Below are positions 13,021 through 25,790 of a DNA stretch of 64,000 nucleotides, one piece after another. The notes beneath the pieces are model-generated. The model saw only the letters and a list, made by a program, of their open reading frames with translations, was not told the origin of the DNA and made no database searches. Origin of the DNA: Cycas panzhihuaensis. Taxonomy: Eukaryota; Cycadophyta. The translations under genes and the position numbers were made by a program. The DNA is taken from NCBI GenBank assembly GCA_023213395.1, contig CM041465.1, positions 65,107,741 through 65,171,740 on the forward strand, given 5' to 3'. Position 1 is the stretch's first letter. Every line of letters begins with the position of its first letter.

Positions 13021-14430
13021 ACGCAAGTGAATAAGGTATTGTTTCTACCATTTAGGTTTAACACCAGGAGTTATTATGATATTATGCTTAATGACTTAGG
13101 ATCAAGGCCATGCATATCTTTATAATCCCAAGCAAAGACTAAGTGAAATTTGTGAAAGAGATTCTTAAACTAAACAATCTCTTAGGGAGTACAACTAGCT
13201 CCTAATTTGATAATCTGAAGGGTATCTCCCATATTTAAGACTACATCAATAGTTTGCCCCATAAGTATTACATTTCCATCTTCAAAATGAAGAAGGGAAG
13301 GGTTTATTAAGAAAACTAACTCCTAAGGTTAGGAATGATCAAACAATGGTGAATCAAGTTGTATTACTTTAGAGAAACCTAATGTATGATATCCATCAAG
13401 AAGACCAGGAGATGACCCTATTAGATGCTCTAAAATCACCTTGTCATTCTCAAAGTGATCAAGGTGAAAAAGGTCAATGAGGAGTAGATTTCTCAGTAAG
13501 TAAATTGATAAATAGAATGGTCTAAAATATAAAAAGAATCAACCAAAAAGTTTATACGAGTAGGAATAAACTCAATGATTGAGAAAAGATGAAAGAAAAG
13601 AATAGGCTTGTTAATGAACTCCCAAGTTGAAGTAAAGATTTGATCAAATTCTTGATGATACAAATGATATTCTTGATCAAACAAAGATATCAAGATGAGA
13701 GATTATGGGGAAGCATCTACAGAAGGACAAGAAGGAAAGAAATAATGGAGACCAAATTCACTTCCTGTATTCTAGTGAAGGTAATATAATTACTTTAAAG
13801 TGTATCAAGTGAATCAGTCTCTTTGCTACCTGATTCTAAGTTTGGATCTCAATGCAACAACATCTTCTTCTTATGTCTATTTAACCATGTAGTAAAGAGG
13901 AGAGATTGAGAGAAGAGAGGTGTAGTATCAACATGAAAATCATGTGAAACTAAATTTGAATAAGTAAAGAAGAACTCATAATAGGAAAAATCAAAGCACT
14001 TGCCTATGGAGGCAAATATAAAACCTACGAGAAGTGGGTCTAAATGAGAAAGGAATCATTTATATTAATAATTCTACTCACAAGCATTTCCCTATAAGGT
14101 ACAATAGAATAAGAAATTACTTCTTCATTATGAGAGGAAGAGGAAACTAAAGATTGATTAGTCAAACCTAAAGTGCAAGGAATAGACAAAGAACCTGATG
14201 AAAAAGGAACAATCTCAACCAAATCCACATTATTTACATATATATAAGTAGAAGGAGCTTTAATGGCAAAGTATTAGCCTAAACCTAGTGATTCAAAGAA
14301 GTACTCTGAAGAGTTCAATGATTCACTAGGCTCAAATAGGGCCTCAATAAGAGGGACTAACTATTTGATTGGTTTTAGTTTTTGCTTTATAATTTTTAAT
14401 TGTCCCTCATGGATAAACACAAGTTCACCA
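13020..14430 (-). pseudogene. Protease-RT spacer of copy A
   Basis: About 1.4 kb with no domain I can name. Conserved minus-strand phrases shared with B and C (for instance the FDQE...FDQIFTS.WEFINKPI block at 13690-13590) show it was coding. A long linker between protease and RT is usual in Tat elements. Confidence 0.5.
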
Positions 14431-14850
14431 AAGAGAGAGGAACAAACTGCAACCATTTAGGTAATCCATAGTCTACCCAAAAGGATATTATACTCCACAT
14501 CAAGATCAATGATAATTAACTTAGTTAGAACCATCTTTTTTTCCAAAGTAAGAGGGAGAGTGACTTGACCTAGTGGCACTTTATGATTCTTGTCGTATCC
14601 CTAACAAATCCACTCATATGGATCAAAAATAGAAAATTCTAAATCTTATATAAGATGAAGAAGGATTATATTAATGAATGATCCCTCATCAATAGTAACA
14701 TGCTTAATATTAATATTGTCCTTTATAATCTCAATATAGAATGGGGATATATCATTTGGTGCATGAGTAGAATGACGAGATAAGGTAGCCAAGTGAGAAG
14801 AAAGTATAGAAGTAGATGAAGAGACTATGGTAGGACCTTTCAATACATCA
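14430..14850 (-). pseudogene. Aspartic protease of copy A
   Basis: The minus-strand frame 14843-14646 contains HVTIDEGSFIN, aligning with the VIIDDGSSIN active-site segment of copy B. It is preceded by HAPNDISPFYIEI, conserved in all three copies. The downstream part (about 14640-14450) is broken but keeps a 'YNILLG'-like segment. This would cleave the Gag-Pol polyprotein. Confidence 0.7.
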
Positions 14851-14999
14851 AAAAAGAGCTAACATTGCTTGGGATAACACTTTAGTAAATCAATAACTAA
14901 AATACCAGTAGGAAGGTCTTTAACTCATTGACTAAAGAGAATGATCCATCTTTTATACTAGAGGGAATGGACCTAACCTAATGGGACATGGAGGTACGA

Positions 15000-17412
15000 G
15001 AGGTAAAGAGTCAGGATTTCTTGCCATTAAATCATTAGGTGATTTAGATGGACATGCACTATTTATTATCTCCACCATGTTTATCATTCTCTTGGTGTCA
15101 CCACCTTTGGGAGGTGGGCGAGATTGGTTACTAGTTCATTTAGTGGAAGGATTTAGAAGAGTAGTAGTCTTCTTTAATGAATTAGAACCTAAAGGCCCAT
15201 CTTCATCATCTTGAACTTGGTTTTCTTTGCCTTTATTATCTTTACTTACTTTATCATTATGTTGAGGCAAAGGATCCTTATGAATAATTTGATCTTAGGA
15301 TGACTTAGAACAGCAATTTGATTGAACATTCATGTTTTGAGTGATATTTTAAACCATACAGCATCCACTTATATCATGGGCATCTATTTGATGGTACGAG
15401 CACCATTTTGTCTTTTTAAAAGAAGGAGGAGATGGACAAGGAGCTTGTTTCTTCCTTCCTTCATTAAGATGGATCACTTTTATTTCTTGAGAGGAAGGAC
15501 TCTAAGAAGGACCATCAATACATAACTTAGTGTTGATTATGCACTCCAACGATCATATCAAAGAAGTTAGATGATCGTAGGTAGGCTTGGGATGGGAAGC
15601 CTTCATGGTTTGATCAGATTCTTTAGAAGGAACAGGTTTCCCAACCTTCCTAATACCTATTTGAATCTCAAATGTTTCCAAATCTATACAATGATTAATA
15701 GCTTCATTGTAGGTTTAATAGCCAAGTTTTAGAACTTCAAGATATACATGTAGCTTTAAAGCATTGATAAATAAATTGAATATGAGACTAGGATCAAGAT
15801 GAGAATGACAAGCATGTGCTTGGTCTTGAAACCTTCTCACAAAGTCTATAGAGGTTTTATCATGGTCTTATTTGATAGTTAAAAGAGACTTGATGCCTAA
15901 TTCAAATGGTCTTACTACATCAAAATAATTGATAAAAGAATCAAGCAATTATTGAAATGAGAGGACAGAAGCTGAAGTGAGTTCATAAAACCATTTCAAG
16001 GCATCACCTTGAAGTGATTTAAGGAACAAGCACATCATGACATAATCATACAATATGAAATCTACATAAATAAGTGCAAACACTTATATGTAAGAAGTAA
16101 GATCTTAAGAAGAGTCACCCAAAAATTTAGGTAACTTAGGAAGAAATAGAGGTATGGTAGATAAAAGTACTTTATACAAAAAGGGGGACTTCATGTATTT
16201 AAGAAACAGTTTCCTTGGCCTCAATATAGTAGGACGTTGAGGTAAGGATGATGGATATGGAATAGAAGAAGAAATAAGTTGTTATTATTATTGTTAAGGA
16301 ATAGAATGGGATGGACCAATGGACAAAGGATTAAACAAAGTTACAAGATTAACCACATAATTAGTTTATGGCATAGGATATTGTGGAAGGATGGGATTGA
16401 ATGAAGAGAAAGGGACTAGTTGTGAAGTAGGCCTAGGAATATATAATGAAGAAGTGGGGTTGGCAACTTCTAAAACTTGAGACTAGCTAATTAAGGTATG
16501 AGGATGAACAAGATAAGTATGAGAAGCATGTTGGGAAGATAGGGCCATATTAGATGCTCTATAAGAAAGTACACAAGGTCTAATGCCTTGTGGCAAAACT
16601 ATATGGGATGTGTAAAGTGGAAATTGAGTTGAGAATGATAGAGGATAAGAAGAGGAAACCTTAGTGGTATAGGAATAGATAGGTCATAAAATTAGTGAAG
16701 GCAAAACCACTTAACTCAAGGTAGGAACATGAGAAGAATTAAGGTTACGATGGATAAAAATAGTAGTAGTATCTTCATGTGTATAAGGTATGGAATGAGG
16801 AGAATGGGTTCAAACTTATAACTAAGAAGGAAAGGGAAGAGGCTAGGAATGTGTTGATTTATAATCTTTTACCTTCTTTAAAGGAGAAGAATAAGGTCTT
16901 GATGAAGACCTTGGTGAAGGAGGGTGGAAAGGTAGGGGAGATCGAATGGTATCAAGACTAATTAAGGAATCAAATTGAATTTACTCATACTCCTCACATA
17001 AAGGATCAAATTAATGATATTATGCTGAGAATATCATAACATGAGTCTTTAGATAGAAACAATCTTGATATCTAGGAATATGAAGTGAAGTAGAAATCCT
17101 TGTAAGAACTAGCTCAAAATATAATAGATGCATTTGAATAGGAAGTGGTTATTCTTAAGCAAAAGAAGGACCTACAAAAGAAGGATCTCCATAAAATTGA
17201 GAGGGTTTAGGATACACTTGCTTCATAAGTATTTCATACAACTGAGTTAAATCTTCAAAAGGATAAACATAAGTGCCATGAGCATGATGTTCCAAAGATT
17301 TGGCATAAGATGATGAAACTTCTTGACCAAAATGTAAAGGTTAAGCTTAAAGATTCAGCAAGAGGCCTTGAAGCCTCAAAGATCATCTAGGAGTGGGTGT
17401 TATGTTTTCCAT
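15000..17412 (-). pseudogene. Gag of copy A (broken)
   Basis: It starts at the ATG whose complement is 17410-17412 (MENITPTP, matching METITPTS in B and MEKVTPIP in C). A Pro/Ser/His-rich N-terminal part follows (about 17300-16250), then the capsid-like domain with CLFLKSLQGDALKWFY (about 16035-15980). A zinc knuckle WCSYHQIDAHDISGC sits near 15405-15365, of the C-x2-H-x4-H-x4-C form seen in Tat gags. Numerous stops occur. Confidence 0.75.
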
Positions 17413-17449
17413 CGCTTTAAGAAGAGAACAAATGGTAAATCCCTAATAT

Positions 17450-17530
17450 GATCATGTTTTTGGTAGGACCAAAAATATAATAAGTTAAGGGTCAAAAGTG
17501 GCTCATTAAAAGTCAAAAATTAATTTTTAT
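17450..17530 (-). repeat. Remnant of copy A 5' LTR
   Basis: About 80 bp matching 4256-4340 in the 3' LTR (shared phrase AAAAGTGGCTCATTAAAAGT). It follows gag directly, so about 1.85 kb of the LTR start is missing. Copia-type sequence begins immediately to the right. Confidence 0.65.
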
Positions 17531-19060
17531 ATTATTATATATTTATAAATCTATGTAATCTTACAATGGACTTTGATTCTTATTTATAGATCATAAGTGC
17601 CTTAAGTAATAATATATGAGTTACATCTATCAACCTAATATTACATCAAGAATATTTGTGTAATATTACACCTTATTTATATTAATTTGTAAGTGATATA
17701 ATATCACTCTAACATCCCCTCTTAATATAAATGTGGGGTATTGAAGTCTTCCTAGGGATTGGTCTATCTCTTTTGTTCTTGTTGATAGATCCCCTCTCAA
17801 GCATAACCTTATTAAATCCTAATTTTCATTAACTTGATAAAGTGATATTTAATAATAGCTTGGTGAACACATCCTTAACTTGATCTTCACTTGGATAAAA
17901 CTCAACATGAATCTTCCCTAATCTGATCTACACTTAAATATAAGGGTGTTATGCCTTGTATATGCATGATTCTTTGAAAATAGTTCTAACAATTCTTATA
18001 ACTATATAGCTCCTCTCGCATTGACCCTTAGTCCATTGTACTCAATCTTTTTCCTTGACTAAACTAAGAGTTTGATCCATTTAAGCCATGTATATCTCCT
18101 CTTCAAGTCTTTATTAAGGAATATTGACCTCTTGTTTATTTGATATGACTCTCAACTATATATAGTTACAAAAATAAGGATTAATCAAATTGTAAATAAT
18201 ATAGAGACTAGTGTAAATGTCTCTTCATAACTAGTTCCTTCTTTCTACTTGAAATCCTATGTATTAAGTCTTATAACTTGCAATCAACTAAGTTATTTAT
18301 TTAGAGGTAATGAAACCAAATCCCATGTATCGCTCCTCCTCCATTGTAACTCTCCATTGCAAATATCCTTTCGCTTGAATTGTTAGTATTTATCATAAGT
18401 TTAACTGGCATATTAATCCTCATTCTTCAATCATTCTTTAGATCTTCAACCATCTTATTAGAGTCCTCAATAGTCCTCTTAGCCCATAATAGAACACAGG
18501 GTTGCAATCCATGCATCTTCTTGTAATGATTCCTCATCATCACTCCCATTAGGTCTTACTTCTATCTTAAATATAAAGTTAGGTATACCAACCTCTATAC
18601 CTATAAACCACAGTTCAAAAAGGGAAGAAATGGAGGATAAAACCTATCTTTAGATGACACCTCAACATGATACATTATTAACTCATTTAATTTAATATCT
18701 AGACTAATTGCAATGCTTTCCCCATATATATTGTATAATTTGTAAGCTTTATTTCAAACCCTATATAAATATACTTTAAACTCTTACAATCCCACTATTG
18801 TGATCTTTATCTAAGATGTGTGCAATCAATACACCTAAATAACTAATGGAAGGTTTCTAATAGGTTCAACACTCATCAAGGGTTATGCCATAAATAGCCT
18901 TAGTAAGGTACATTTTTAAATAACTATCACAATAGCTTCTATCCAAAAAGCATAAGAGGCAAATCTTACCATGTACCAAACACCTCTACATCTATATCAT
19001 GATATTATTCTCTTATCTATAATACAAACTTATTGGGGTACATAGGACAAATAACTCTAA
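17531..19060 (-). mobile_element. 3' end of a Ty1/copia element (truncated)
   Basis: An LTR end ...CTAACA at 17714 is followed by a pyrimidine tract TCCCCTCTTA (17715-17724). On the minus strand this is a polypurine tract next to TGTTAGAG, the standard 3' LTR junction. Just inside it (about 17920-17800, minus) is the end of the copia RNase H: FYPSEDQVKDVFTKLLL, a decayed version of the usual QVADIFTKPL. The rest to 19060 has only scattered readable pieces. The 5' part of the element is absent; the sequence stops where Tat copy B begins. Confidence 0.65.
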
Positions 19061-20832
19061 TGTCATCTTGGGTGGACCTAAACTAGATATCTCTCAATTA
19101 ATGGGGTGTTTCCTTTGTGTCAGTTAGAACTAGGAGATATGAGGTTTAAGAGGACCTAAGTAACCACCTTTTTCCAACTCCTAAGAAGGAGTCTTCACCT
19201 AGTTATATTGTCTAACAAGTTATAGATGAAGAACATGATAAAAGGCTTGGATATAAAGGGGGTGGTAGAATCTACTAACCTACATAATTGGGTGAAGGAG
19301 TTCTAGATTTAAAACTACTCTAACATATTTTAAATATCCTTCCTAAGGACTCCTATTCTTTAATCTTTTTAATCTTTTAAATTTTACTAGGATAAAGGGA
19401 AGGGTTAAGCAAAGGAAGTATTTTCTTTCTTTTGGTATTGTTTTATTTTTGTTATCTTTTCTTTTGTATTTAACAAAGTAAAACAAGCTAAACCAAGGTA
19501 ATCTATGAAGCAAAAAGACATATTCTACCTTTAACAGACAAGTAAGGAAGAACTAGAACTAGATGCATGCAATGTACTTTTTTACTTTAAAGATAAAGGA
19601 TTCTAATGCAACTATGAAATTATTCTTTAAAATTCGATATGAACTCTTTACTATGAAAGAAAAGGTACCAATAAGAGATGCAATACACCATGCAATTTCT
19701 TTATGTAAACTTTCAAAGAAATTGATAACATATAATACTATTTAAAAGATTTTACCTCCCATGCATGCAATCTTTTCTTTGAATGAATGTCCTATGATGC
19801 AAGAATAGAGTCTTCAAAGACATGTTACTACTATTAAAAATAAATTTTTAGACCTTTGAAAGTTGCATGCAAATAAGAAAATTCAATAACAATCCTCATA
19901 TAAGATACTAGCTTCACAACTTTGAAGATTCTATATCAATTAGGGCCTTGAATCTCTAAAAATTGAAATAAACAAGCATGCACTTTCTATTCAATAATTT
20001 AAATTTTCTTTCCAAGGAAAAGAGAGCTATCTTAAGAGTGAAATCAAGTAAACAATAAAAACTAGGAAGTCGAGACATCTTTCCTAATGCATAAATCTGC
20101 CTCAGAATGGCTTCTTTCTTTCAATTAATCAATTATTTCTAACTTTCTCCTTTAAAACAAGTAAAATAAGAGAAATAATAAGCAAGAAGGGCTTAACCAC
20201 AACCAAATAAAGCTAAAAGAGATGGTAAAGTACTTGAAATACAAACTATTGTGCAAGAATGGGAAGGGGTGGCTACATGAATGGTAAAGAGATGACCATG
20301 CCCCACCTTAGTTTATCCCTTATGAACCCCACAAAGAGTTGGCCTTTCAATAAGTATTTCAAGCTAAAAAATTCATACAAGATCACCATAATAACCAACC
20401 AAAAGAAAGAGTAAGTTTTGGGCAAAAGATGGACTTCAAAAAATAGTGAAATAAGCAAAACTCATATAAGAAATACCTTACCAATTTAGAAGAATTTTGA
20501 GGCTAAATTTTTGAAAAGAAAACCATAAAAATTAAAGACCAAACCATTAATAGTTGAACACTAGAAAAGTATCACATCACAACATCAAATTCTTCTATTG
20601 ATTTCACCCATAAGCATCATAAAAATTAATCTTGAAGTCACAATAATAGTAGTCCTCAAAAGATCTCTAAAAATCCACCAAAAACTTAAGCAAATCACAC
20701 CTTAACTCTCTACAATAAGTTAAAAAACCTTATTGAGCATTCCTAGGCATCAAAAATATAAGAATTCATCAAATTTAAGTAGCAACATGTAAAACTCTAG
20801 TGCAATGGTCAAATTTTGCATGCATAACAGTC

Positions 20833-20960
20833 AAAAATGTGATCGGTCATATTTTTGGACCTACCAAAAATATGACTTTACTCTAAAAACATGATCAATC
20901 ATGTTTTTAGCAACACCAAAAATGTGATAATTAGGAAAGTAAAAATTAGTTTATCAAAAA
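20833..20960. repeat. GTCA/TGAC palindrome cluster, copy B
   Basis: At 20833-20856 arms AAAAATGTGA and GGTCATATTTTT face each other across a 2-base centre. A second inverted pair, ACATGATCAATCATGT, lies at about 20889-20904. The phrase ACCAAAAATGTGATAAT follows. Confidence 0.65.
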
Positions 20961-21631
20961 GTTAAAAATTAATTTTTAAACATAAATTAAGGCATAAATA
21001 ACTTTATTAATGAGTAAAGAGGCCCAAAATAAGACAAAAACAATAAGCACAAGCCTAAAAATAAGTAAAAACAATAAACATTTAAAGAAATCAAGACTAA
21101 AACTTAAAAATAACAAGGTTTAAAGGAAAAATTAGATTAAATTGGTCATTAAGAAAAGTTTTAATGCCATAGTCTCAGTTATTGGTAGGTGATAGTAAAA
21201 TACACATCACATCATCATTTATTATTTATCATAAAATAAAATCAATACATTTCTTCATTAAAACATGGCCTAGCTTATCATAAAATAAATCTATTATTCA
21301 TTTTTTTCATGAAACCATATAAAAAACATATCCAAAGTCACAAATACAAACCAAAGTCTAGGTTTTAGTGAAACATTTATCTCCTTGACACCTGTAGCTC
21401 CTAGTCTAAAAAGAGAAATAAAATGGTGAGAGGTAGAAATCATAAAGGTGACTATTCTTTTTGTCAAGTGTGATGATAATCAAATAAAACATATGAAAGA
21501 TGAGTTGAAGAAGCACTATGATCTATCCTAAAAATAAATTTTCTACAATAATAGGACTAAAAGGTTCTTGCTAATAAACCAATCAAAAACGATTAGATGT
21601 CTAATACCAAAATGCCACTACTTACATCTCT

Positions 21632-21860
21632 TACCCAAAAGGATTAGGCACCTAACATCACCAAAAACCTACCTAAAAGGATTGAGTATTTATTACTACT
21701 AAAAAGCTACCCAAAAGGACTAGGTATCTATCGCTAAAGAAAACTTATCTAATACCCACAAATTGGATGGGATTTCACTACCAAAATGCCCACAAACTAG
21801 ATGGGACTTCACCGTCAAATGAATACTACCTATTGCCCATAAACTAGATGGGACTTTATT
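21632..21860. repeat. Hairpin motifs of two types, copy B
   Basis: ACCCAAAAGGATTAGG-type motifs begin at 21632, 21670 and 21709 (spacing 38-39 bp). They are followed by three motifs of the form CCCACAAACTAGATGGGA (about 21780-21860), in which CCCAT/ATGGG-like arms can pair. Both sets recur in copy C in the same order. Confidence 0.7.
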
Positions 21861-21889
21861 ATATAACTAGCCAAAGTTTATCTCTATTT

Positions 21890-22270
21890 AACCATCCATT
21901 GGAGGGAAATCTTTTTACTGGAGTAAAAAAAATAGATTGCCATAGTTTATAAACTCATTAACAAATGACTTTTCAAAGCAAACCCATCATAACTTAGCCT
22001 CATTAATAGGGTGAGGGCTTTTAGAGGTTGATTATCATAGTTTAGCCTCATTAATAATCAAATTTAGAGGGTTCCCTATTATAGTTTAGACTCATTAATA
22101 GGTAGAAGGGACTTGGAGCATCATTCCTATCATAGTTTTAACTTGTTAATAGGTGAAAGAAAATTTAGAGCTTGACCCTATCGTAGTTTAAGCGTGTCAA
22201 TAGGTGAAAGGAAATTTGAAGCTAATTTCCTGTCATAGTTTAGCCTCATCAACAAGTAAAAGAAAGCTTG
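21890..22270. repeat. CATAGTTT motif array, copy B
   Basis: About seven variants of 'catagtttagcctcattaa(t/c)ag' with purine-rich tails. The strand-specific wording is the same as in A and C, so the array belongs to the family rather than to this locus. Confidence 0.65.
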
Positions 22271-23026
22271 GAGCAAGATTTCTTTGGAGACAAATGCAAA
22301 AAAATCTATAAGGGGAAGAATATGGGGTAATAGATTATATCTCCAAAGGGAAGATTAGCTCCAACAAAAATAATTAGGTATTAAAATAATAATTAACCTT
22401 TATCAAAGTAAATGCATGTAGTTTTAGGTATTTCAAGGTAATTTTAATGAGAATAATGATTAAAAATGAATATATTTTACTTTAATAGGTCCCATGGAAA
22501 CTAGGAAAGATTCTACTAAAGAAAATAAAGAAAAGCCTCTTCCTATTTGTAAGAAAATTGATAAAAAAGGGTTTCATTTTTATGAGAGGGAGGAGGAGAA
22601 AAAGAGATAACTAGAGGCCATTTATCTCATTTTTGAGGTATTTGGGAGCTCTTTCTAATAGAGGACTATCCCTAGAGGATCATCATCAGTAAGATGGAGC
22701 AGAAAGCTAGATACTCAATGAATCAGAATTATATTTTTTTTATTTTTTTTATTTTTTATTGAAAAATATAGTGATGTAGTGCAAAAACTATGAGCACTAT
22801 ACTAAAAACATGGTTAAGCAGTGAAAAATAAAATAACAGGATAAAAAATGTGACTTTATAATTTAGGACCATCAGATGAAGTCACATTTTTTACTATGAA
22901 GTTACATTTTTTTACTGTGAAGTTACGTTTTTAGTTACCTAGCCATACTTCTAAACTTTACTTAGAAAACCTTTAAAATTTAATTTTTCTAAAATGAAAT
23001 AAAGAAACTAATATGATTTTAATGGC

Positions 23027-24790
23027 ATGATGCAGGCCTTAAAGAGAGTCGAGACACAAGAGAATAAGAGGATAGCCATTAGAGAGCTTGTTAGCCAGTT
23101 GAACAAGGTAGGATGGGGGGTTTTGAGAGTATGTAGACTCTCAAGGCTGAGTGGATCAATCAAACTTGTCATAGAGGATGAGATCTTATACAATTTTGTT
23201 AGTTGTTAGGTCTCAGGGTGTAATGTATTTTGGATACGAGTCATCCAAGAGATTGAGATTACTCTAAGGGATGTGGGAAGGATCCTAGGGGTTAATAAGC
23301 ATGGAGAGAAAGTCAGACTCATCAAAGTGACTGATAAGAAGTCCCAAATGGCATGTAGTAAGTACCTGATGAGTTTTACTAACCAAATCAACTAGCACAA
23401 GATATCAGTAAAGGTTATTCAAATAGTGGGTGACATCCCTATGGTTAAGAGGACTATTGTTGTAATCATCATTTATAAGATAGCCAGAAAGTGTAATTTC
23501 ATATGAGTTTTAGCTTAATGGACTGGAGTAATGAGGAGATGTGAGCAAGGGATCCAGATGAACTAGGGACAATATATAGTAGATAGTATTAGTCATTAGT
23601 TATCTAGGATCAAGAGGATGGGGAGGGGAGGATTCCTGTATATCTACATATTCATGTGTTGGTTGTATGATTATGTTCCACTCATGAGGCTAAGAGAGGC
23701 ACCAAGAGAGTTGACTATGATAGATCCAAGGATGAATAGGTGGTACATGAGGTTGTGGATCCACAATAGGCCAGTTATCATGGTAAGGAGTATGCATAGC
23801 CCTATCCTCAATAGGATGATAAGGAGATAGCTTATGAAGGATGCATATACAGTGATACCAATATGGATTGATGATGAGATGGATGCCACAAAGAGAGTTT
23901 CAGTAGAGGAGTCTCTTATATTTGGGTAAGGGATAGGTAGAGGATGAGATGAAGGAGGATGAGGTGGTAAAGGCCGCAGAGGTGGTGGAGAAATAAGATA
24001 AGGAGGCATAAGAGGTACCTCATCTAGTGGGGAAGTAGAAGAGATTCATAAGGTGCTTAGGAGAGGGAGTGGACCACCTATGGAGGGTAGAGGAGGCTCC
24101 ATATAGAGCATGGAGCTAGGCTTAATAAATAGATAGGGTAAAGGAGGAGGGAGCAAAGTAAGTGAGGGTAAGGCTACCAAAGAGGCTCCCCATGAGCCAT
24201 AAGAAGGGAGGACCATCAATTAAGGAGGTGATAGGATCAGAGCTAGCATGAGGAGGAGGATTGTTAAGTATGTTATTTAATTTATTATTATTCTCATATC
24301 TTGTCATACTTTTATTTTTTAAGGACTTTATATTCTAGGGAACTAATCATGAATTACATGTTTTTATTAGACAAGTGATGAGATGGTGACCTTGAGGGAG
24401 GTATTGAGGACACTTGAGGTGATATTCCCCTATATTCTAGCATCAAAGGAGGCACCTACATGGAACATAGTAGATCATAAACTGTTGGGACATCATATTG
24501 ATTATTATAGCCATGCTCTTTGAGCCTGAGATCTTTATATGGATATGGGGGTAGAGTTGAGAACATAAGAGCTAGAGCTCAAAGCCAACAAGGATAAGAG
24601 ACAACACTTGCATAGGAAGATATTGGATTAGGTAGAATCATAATATAGCCCATTAGTGAGTGTTACTATTTAGCAAAGATAATACCACCTTCCACCTCGT
24701 GGTAAGTCTATACATGGGGAGACCTCAGGTAGGAGGGAGAGAACAGATCCAAGTGTCCTAGAGGGATCTCATCAAGAATTAGAACGATGA
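23027..24790 (+). pseudogene. Antisense two-exon gene of the Tat element, copy B (best preserved start)
   Basis: Exon 1 runs 23027-24267 (MMQALKRVETQENK...; the second ATG at 23030 aligns with the other copies) and exon 2 runs 24371-24790. The first 60 codons are open: a helical start, then LVIEDEILYNFVSC. After a TAG the frame continues FWIRVIQEIEITLRDVGRIL, the most plant-mobile-domain-like part. A second long open piece (23618-23830) holds MGRGGFLYIYIF and RSMHSPILNRMIRR. Exon 2 keeps TLREVLRTLEVIFP and a charged helical stretch (VELRT.ELELKANKDKR) that could be a coiled coil. No membrane segment or signal peptide is evident. It lies downstream of and opposite to pol, as the antisense frame of Grande elements does. 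Confidence 0.65.
24268..24370 (+). other. Intron of the antisense gene, copy B
   Basis: GTATGTTATT at the start and TTTTTATTAG at the end, 103 bp. It contains the phrase GGGACTAATCATGAATTACATG (written here as GGGACTAATCATG + AATTACATG), shared with copies A and C just upstream of the 3' splice site, where a branch point would lie. Confidence 0.6.
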
Positions 24791-25327
<537 letters not shown>

Positions 25328-25790
25328 TTAAGTGAGGTACCATGAGCTAAAATGATGAAAGTCAACCAAAATAATCATCAAGGATAGATGAAACAAGAGT
25401 ATCAGCTTCAAGGTTAAGGGAATGAGGTATACGCTAAATGGTAACTGAAGCAAAAATGGACAACAATGATGAAGCCTAATGATGTAAGAGAAGAAGTCAT
25501 GGAAAAATGAACTTGACATATCCCAACTAACTAATAAACTATGAGTTGACATATATAGTAATAGGTTTAAGGTAAAACTAAGAAATATCAAATAAGGCTC
25601 CTATAATAGCAAGGTATTCAACTTCATTATTAGTTGCCCTAGGTATGAAAGACCCCATGGAAAAGAGAGGACTTCTTGATTGGTCATAAATTAGCTAAGA
25701 AAAAATAGATAGTCATGGGTTTCCCTTACTACCTCCATTGGTAAATATACTTAATGCCATGGGAATAATAGTATCAAAGTTTAGAGATGG
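25328..25790 (-). pseudogene. Second RNase H, downstream of integrase, copy B
   Basis: The minus-strand frame from about 25765 reads LSIFTNGGSKGNP, then LIYDQS, then RATNNEVEYLAII, and near the end LNLEADTL. The catalytic Glu and final Asp are kept; the first Asp is Asn, and the third is Asn too (YVNS). At least four TAG/TGA stops occur. The frame ends at the complement of 25328-25330. Confidence 0.7.

Larger units (their letters stand above)
2408..17530 (-). mobile_element. Tat-lineage Ty3/gypsy retrotransposon, copy A (decayed)
   Basis: Read on the minus strand, the order is gag (17412 to about 15000), protease (about 14850-14430), spacer, reverse transcriptase and RNase H (about 13010-11830), integrase (about 11700-10440), a second RNase H (about 9460-8993), then an antisense frame on the plus strand and the 3' LTR side ending near 2408. 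The RT phrase YLDDML followed by LNPSKCVF, and the integrase phrase YHPQANGQVE, are typical of the Tat lineage. Every domain carries stops and frameshifts. The 5' LTR is reduced to about 80 bp (17450-17530). Lineage is assigned by motif, not by a tree. Confidence 0.85.
19061..23026 (-). repeat. 3' LTR and adjoining non-coding block of copy B
   Basis: LTR identity is certain for 19061 to about 19490, which pairs with 33685-34109. The inner limit is not visible. The block holds the palindrome cluster, the hairpin motifs and the CATAGTTT motifs listed below, and a repeated 'gaagttacatttttta' phrase near 22870-22935. Confidence 0.65.

Noticed and set aside
14981-15525. Plus-strand frames at 14981-15214 and 15322-15525
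   Set aside because: They lie opposite the gag tail and zinc knuckle of copy A, and have no counterpart open frame in B or C.
16779-16961. 60-codon plus-strand frame resembling a charged coiled coil
   Set aside because: It is the complement of the Pro/Ser-rich gag N-terminus of copy A, whose codons read as Lys/Glu/Gly on the other strand.
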